A stretch of DNA of 64,000 bases. It comes from Byssothecium circinans (Eukaryota > Ascomycota > Dothideomycetes > Pleosporales > Massarinaceae). This document shows positions 60,274 to 64,000 of the stretch, one piece after another. The translations under genes and the position numbers were made by a program. The notes beneath the pieces were generated by a model. The model did no database searches, was not told the origin of the DNA, and worked only from the letters and a program-made list of their open reading frames with translations. Numbering within the stretch: position 1 is the stretch's first letter; each line of letters starts with the position of its first letter. The DNA is taken from assembly GCA_010015675.1 (NCBI GenBank), contig ML977023.1, positions 130,749 through 194,748 of the forward strand, read 5' to 3'.

Positions 60274-60701
60274 GGGCATGAAGTGACTGTAGTGATATTT
60301 GTTGAGCTCCTTCAGAAGCCTCTCATGCGGTTTCGTAGAATGTAATACGGGGTTCCATAGGCCTTCGACGTATTCGTGGAAGCACTTTATTTAATGCCTT
60401 CGTTGGCGGTACCCTCAAGCTCGGAATAGTATGACGTGATTTACAAGTGAGTTGCGAAGTCCACTGAATAGCTTTTCTAATTTTTAGCGCAGGTATTGAG
60501 CGAGTAGCGCACTCAGAATGATCATGGCGGAGCAATGAGGGCCAGCTTGAATACGAGCTGAGCCAAAGAACCATCGAAACCTCAGGTTCCATCAGGCATA
60601 TGTTCACTACATATGTGATCCTTTTCCCACCCCAAGAATTGAGGAGTCCTCATTGCGCCTCCCAACCTCCTTCATAGAAAACCCTTTGATGAGGAACCTT
60701 T
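60274..60701. other. intergenic region
   Basis: About 430 bp between the P450 and a small hypothetical gene. Nothing was recognised. Confidence 0.5.
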
Positions 60702-61160
60702 ATGGATCAGCCGAAACCAACACATATACACCTCGCAGCTGAGCTTTTCAATCCCTACGACCTCTACAAAGACGCGATGGATGTCATTACTAGAACTGAA
60801 TCCACACGCGAAATGATGCTGTTTCTCTGGTGCGCAGTCCAAGTCAATCTGCCCCCGAAGAGAGCATGCCATGAGGTTCATGACTCGAAGAATATCATGG
60901 GTGCGCCGCTCTTTATTTGGAGGGGACGGAAATTGCTTACAACTAGGTTAGGGCTTTGTAAGATATGTCCTGAGATTATGGGAATTTGCGATACTATTAT
61001 GGTTCTGTCTAGGTGTCGTTTACTAGTTGTTGTGAGGTGGAAGGGCGACAAGGCGCTGTTTTTAGGATGTGCCTGTATTCTAGAATTGGGAAATGAGTCG
61101 TGGTTTAAAGAGTTGGAATTGAAGAATGGGGAACTGCAGTATATTGACCTGGAGTGGTAG
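60702..61160 (+). CDS. hypothetical protein
   Basis: A single open frame of 152 residues from ATG 60702. It has a mixed helical appearance (LFNPYDLYKDAMDVITRTE, REMMLFLWCAVQVNL), seven Cys, and an acidic C-terminus. There is no signal peptide, membrane helix or family motif that I recognise. It lies in the AT-richer accessory end of the window without splice support and could be a chance frame or a fragment of a longer lost gene. Confidence 0.35.
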   Translation: MDQPKPTHIHLAAELFNPYDLYKDAMDVITRTESTREMMLFLWCAVQVNLPPKRACHEVHDSKNIMGAPLFIWRGRKLLTTRLGLCKICPEIMGICDTIMVLSRCRLLVVVRWKGDKALFLGCACILELGNESWFKELELKNGELQYIDLEW

Positions 61161-61468
61161 AACATAGCGCTCGCATGGAAGCGCGTGAGGAGTGATTGTT
61201 GTGTTGAAATGGCTTTTGAGATTGCTAACTAATGGATTCCAGTCAGAGGACTCTCGTCTCTACCCGTTCTCTGAGCCACGACACAGGATCCGATGACTTT
61301 ATGGCATGACTTAACCATCTATATACCTGAAGAAACCAGTCCCAAGCTCGTACGCATAAATCGAAGCCCAATCATTGATAGAGGAAACCGTACGCTCAAC
61401 AATAGCGGCAATGTTCATACTCAATACTTAGCGCCTAGGGAGTATAACAATGTGCCACTGTTGTTGAG
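61161..61468. other. intergenic region
   Basis: About 308 bp between convergent ORFs. Nothing was recognised. Confidence 0.5.
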
Positions 61469-62349
61469 CTAAACTTTCCTAGCCTTTTTGAAGAGCATCT
61501 TCCAATCATGTGGGAAGGTAGAGATCCCCTCCCCAAACGTACAAACACCTTGTTTGTCCACTACCTCTACACCAACCTTCTCGACCTCGAGCACAATTCG
61601 ATCTGTGACCTCATGAGTCAAATAATAATAACACGAAATCATCGTTAATTCGAGGTGCTGAAGTTGTGTAGGCTTGGCTTCCAGTACTCGAGCGAGATCC
61701 ACCAGCAATGTAGAGCCCTCCAAGGTAGGATGTTCGCCCCTCTCGAAGACGTAGCGTAGCTTAAGACAGGTTAATTTGTTGTTGTGTTGGAGGATGTTCG
61801 CCAATCTATTCGACAGATGTGTTTGGTAGTGCGAACCAAGTTTGACCGGGAATACCACTTCCAGGTGTTCGGCGGCGTTCAAGCCGGCTGTGAGAGGTGC
61901 AGGCTGCTTGTTAGCGCTATCGTGCAGCGGGTTTTCAAGTACCCATTTCTTCGATTTGAGGCAGAATTGTTTCAGACCCTTATCGAAGAACGCTTTGTTG
62001 GTGAGGAGCCAGAGGGGCAGTTTACTAGATGTGCCGGCGCGTCGATAGAAGGCACCGTCGTAGACGAGTCTAACCCGAAGACCGTTCCCGGCTGCTAGGC
62101 TCACCTTTTTGATATGGGTCCACAGATAGTGGTACACATGGTCTTGAATCTCTCTATTGGTGCGGGCCTCAGCTTCACATCCGATTTATGGAGGGCCTGT
62201 ACATACTGCGGGAGATCCATGAAACGGAAAGTGGGATCAGGTGCCTTGCGCTGCTGCAAGAGAAGAGCATCGCTGGAGGTGTTACTGTCGGTAAACGCTG
62301 CGAGCGCTACTTTCGCTACGTTCTCATCTTCCAGAGACGTCGGGGTCAA
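61469..62349 (-). CDS. F-box-like fungal protein, 5' end unresolved
   Basis: Exon 62207 to at least 62349 joins to 61469-62153 across a 53-bp intron (GTATGT donor, CCAATAG acceptor). The join gives FRFMDLPQEIQDHVYHYLW, the N-terminal signature of the same Pezizomycotina F-box-like family as the gene at 51515. Without the intron the two halves look like a frameshift. The rest has AEHLEVVFPVKLG, KLTCLKLRYVFERGEHP and LQHLELTMISCYYYLTHEV, which resemble leucine-rich-like strands common in these proteins. No in-frame ATG precedes the signature; 62349 is a TTG and the open frame continues upstream into the 62367-62445 repeats. The true start needs another exon. An acceptor-like TTCTCTTGCAG near 62262 is a candidate. 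Confidence 0.7.
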
Positions 62350-62366
62350 AATCGTACGAGGCCGGA

Positions 62367-62445
62367 GAAGTTGTGCGTGACCGTCGAGATTATCTGTGAC
62401 CGTCGAAGTTGTGTATTGGTCGTTGAAGTTGTGTGTTGGTCGGTT
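62367..62445. repeat. degenerate 19-20 bp minisatellite, 4 copies
   Basis: Four head-to-tail units with the core GAAGTTGTG followed by TGACCGTC or TTGGTCG. They lie just upstream of, or within, the unresolved 5' end of the F-box-like gene. On the minus strand they stay open in that gene's frame as a Thr/Asn/Asp-rich stretch. Confidence 0.75.
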
Positions 62446-63469
62446 CTGAGTGTTGGATGTATTGCAGTAGACTATAGCGGGGGTTTAAATAGAAAGAACG
62501 ACGCAGCGATAACTGATAAATTTAAGGTTTAATTTGAGCCTCCTACACAAGTCCGTGCGGTGTGGCTCTGTTGCTTCGATGCAAACGGTCAGTGAGCAAG
62601 TATTGGGTAGTGTACCGAAGCGTTGGGATTCCGCAGGCCTTTTCACCAACCTCGGGAAAATTAATTCGAGATTCCGAAGTCTGTTACAACCAAATGTGCG
62701 ACCTTAGCACGACATACCGTATGTCTTCACGTCCGCAACCCGGATATATATCATGACCGCCTCCATGAACTGATCCTTATAATTTCGAAATCGAGCGCTC
62801 CTTGCTCGACAACAACTAGCAACCCAACCTTTATGCCCTCACGTACCTTTTGCTTCAAGAAAATGCCAGTAGTTTTATTCACAAGTGTAGTACCTCGCTA
62901 TTGAGCGTTTATTTGAAAAACGCTGTGGAACGTTGTCTTGCCGGTAAGAAGCCAGGAGAGGGAATGCGGCCGTTTTTGCCTCGAGATGCTGTCGTCAATA
63001 ATCATATTATATCTAATTAATGACCAAATCGCTTGATATACTTCAATTGGAGAAAATAAGATGAGACGTTAATAAACATAGGTACAGCGAAGAAGACGCA
63101 TAGGAGATCTGGTACTGGGTTTGATATAATTGGCAGGAACTATATTTAGAACTTCAAACTTATATCATAGAGTATTTTTTTTATATTAATACCCTCTATG
63201 CCGCGTATGTGTTTGTAAAGTAAATACCAATTGCATGTATTGGACGAACGTCACAGTCAATCCGATGGCACTCGCGCCGAGCCACAAGCACATCTATCAC
63301 TGCGCTTAAATCATCCCAGACCATTGACTAGCGGTTCTGTCTCACCCAAAAGTCTTTCACAACGATGTGCGGGTAGTCAATGATCCTTCAATCTGGATCC
63401 ATCACACCGCCTATGCAAGATTATCGCATTAACTAATTTGAGGATAGTGATAGCCATCTTCCCACCTTA
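62446..63469. other. AT-rich intergenic region
   Basis: About 1 kb that is visibly AT-rich around 62995-63235, with TTATAT-type runs. No gene is supported. The composition would fit mild repeat-induced point mutation or a promoter/terminator desert. Confidence 0.55.
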
Positions 63470-64000
63470 TCAAATAACATTAACCAGCCCAGGCAAGCGT
63501 TCAAGTGCATCCTCCATAGCTTCAGTTAAACCAAGAGTACTGTCCCCTGTCTGAAAGGCAGTCCAATGTCCAACCCTCTGACATGTATCTTTCTGCTGCT
63601 GCGAGGGAGCGAGGACAATACCAGCCAGTTCCAAGCGACAATTCTGCGGACCTAATTCTTTTACCCTCCATCCTACCACCGCAAGGAAGACGTTAGCAGT
63701 ATCCCTCTCCTGGTCCCCCAAATCCGATTCAGTTATATCCGTTAATTTTCGTCTCGCCGCCGTATGTAATTCCCTTCCCCACCAACCCCTCAAGTTCACC
63801 ACGACTGTTACGATCGCTCCATCCATTTTCACATGTATAGCCAATTTTCCCATTTTTGTATCCTCCAGAACTTGACGATAAATCACGATACGATCGCAAG
63901 AGTGACGACGGTGATAGGGCACGTTCACCAAAAGGATGGGACACTTGAGTCGAAGTGTAGCCGATAATACGGCCCCGGTGGGATCCACAGTCGCACACGT
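63470..64000 (-). CDS. C-terminal part of an unknown protein (edge-truncated)
   Basis: An open frame of at least 172 codons runs off the right edge, so the start is outside the window. The visible part alternates strands (CPILLVNVPYH, GKLAIHVKMDGAIVTVVVNL, ANVFLAVVGWRV) and ends with CRLELAGIVLAPSQQQ then CQRVGHWTAF. A segment of the type 'ligand-strand, then xRVGxW' near the C-terminus reminds me of fungal heterokaryon-incompatibility (HET) domain proteins, but the diagnostic N-terminal HET domain is not in view. I treat the product as unknown. Confidence 0.5.
   Translation of the reverse strand, partial: TCATVDPTGAVLSATLRLKCPILLVNVPYHRRHSCDRIVIYRQVLEDTKMGKLAIHVKMDGAIVTVVVNLRGWWGRELHTAARRKLTDITESDLGDQERDTANVFLAVVGWRVKELGPQNCRLELAGIVLAPSQQQKDTCQRVGHWTAFQTGDSTLGLTEAMEDALERLPGLVNVI

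Noticed and set aside
62154..62206. Apparent frameshift in the F-box-like gene
   Set aside because: A 53-bp intron with GTATGT donor and AATAG acceptor joins both halves in frame and restores the family signature, so no frameshift is needed.

Overview
The window is nuclear DNA of a filamentous ascomycete (Pezizomycotina). The gene content suggests a Dothideomycete, but that is an inference. The evidence is many short introns (about 48-70 bp) with GTAAGT/GTGAGT-type donors, CTAAC-like branch points and CAG/TAG acceptors, plus monocistronic genes on both strands and typical families: Zn2Cys6 regulator, fungal rhodopsin-fold membrane protein, F-box-like proteins, a P450 and a LacA-type beta-galactosidase. 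No tRNA, rRNA, CRISPR array or intact transposon was recognised. Spliced models were built by hand and each one keeps the reading frame across its junctions.

Layout. 1-5 kb: an intergenic stretch and a SAM-PH polarity-type protein (-). 5-8.6 kb: a 3.8 kb gene-poor interval. 8.6-19 kb: an Acr-2-like Zn2Cys6 regulator, a conserved Gln-rich protein, the U1 snRNP factor Prp39 and a secreted gamma-glutamyltranspeptidase (all +). 20-29 kb: four minus-strand genes, namely a seven-helix membrane protein, a membrane-anchored lectin-like protein, a Cys-rich single-pass surface protein and a histidine phosphatase. 29-38 kb: a housekeeping block with proteasome alpha7, a zinc-ribbon/coiled-coil protein, mitoribosomal mL59, proteasome beta3 (divergent from mL59) and the spliceosomal helicase Prp28. 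38-43 kb: two orphan membrane proteins and a rhodopsin-fold membrane protein. 45-52.6 kb: a secreted PEBP, a small secreted protein, eIF3m, UMP-CMP kinase and an F-box-like protein. 52.9-56.3 kb: an extracellular GH35 beta-galactosidase with seven exons. 56.3-64 kb: a more AT-rich accessory stretch with a broken rhodopsin-fold gene, a P450 lacking its heme-ligand cysteine, orphan ORFs, an F-box-like gene and a truncated gene at the edge.

The most notable points are: three genes whose initiator ATG is followed at once by an intron (SAM-PH, alpha7, beta3); a P450 intact except for Cys to Arg at the heme thiolate position; a UMP-CMP kinase whose short-form start codon lies inside the intron of the long, membrane-anchored form; a 10-nt internal exon in the PEBP gene; and two short minisatellites. 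No operon-like or secondary-metabolite cluster was seen.
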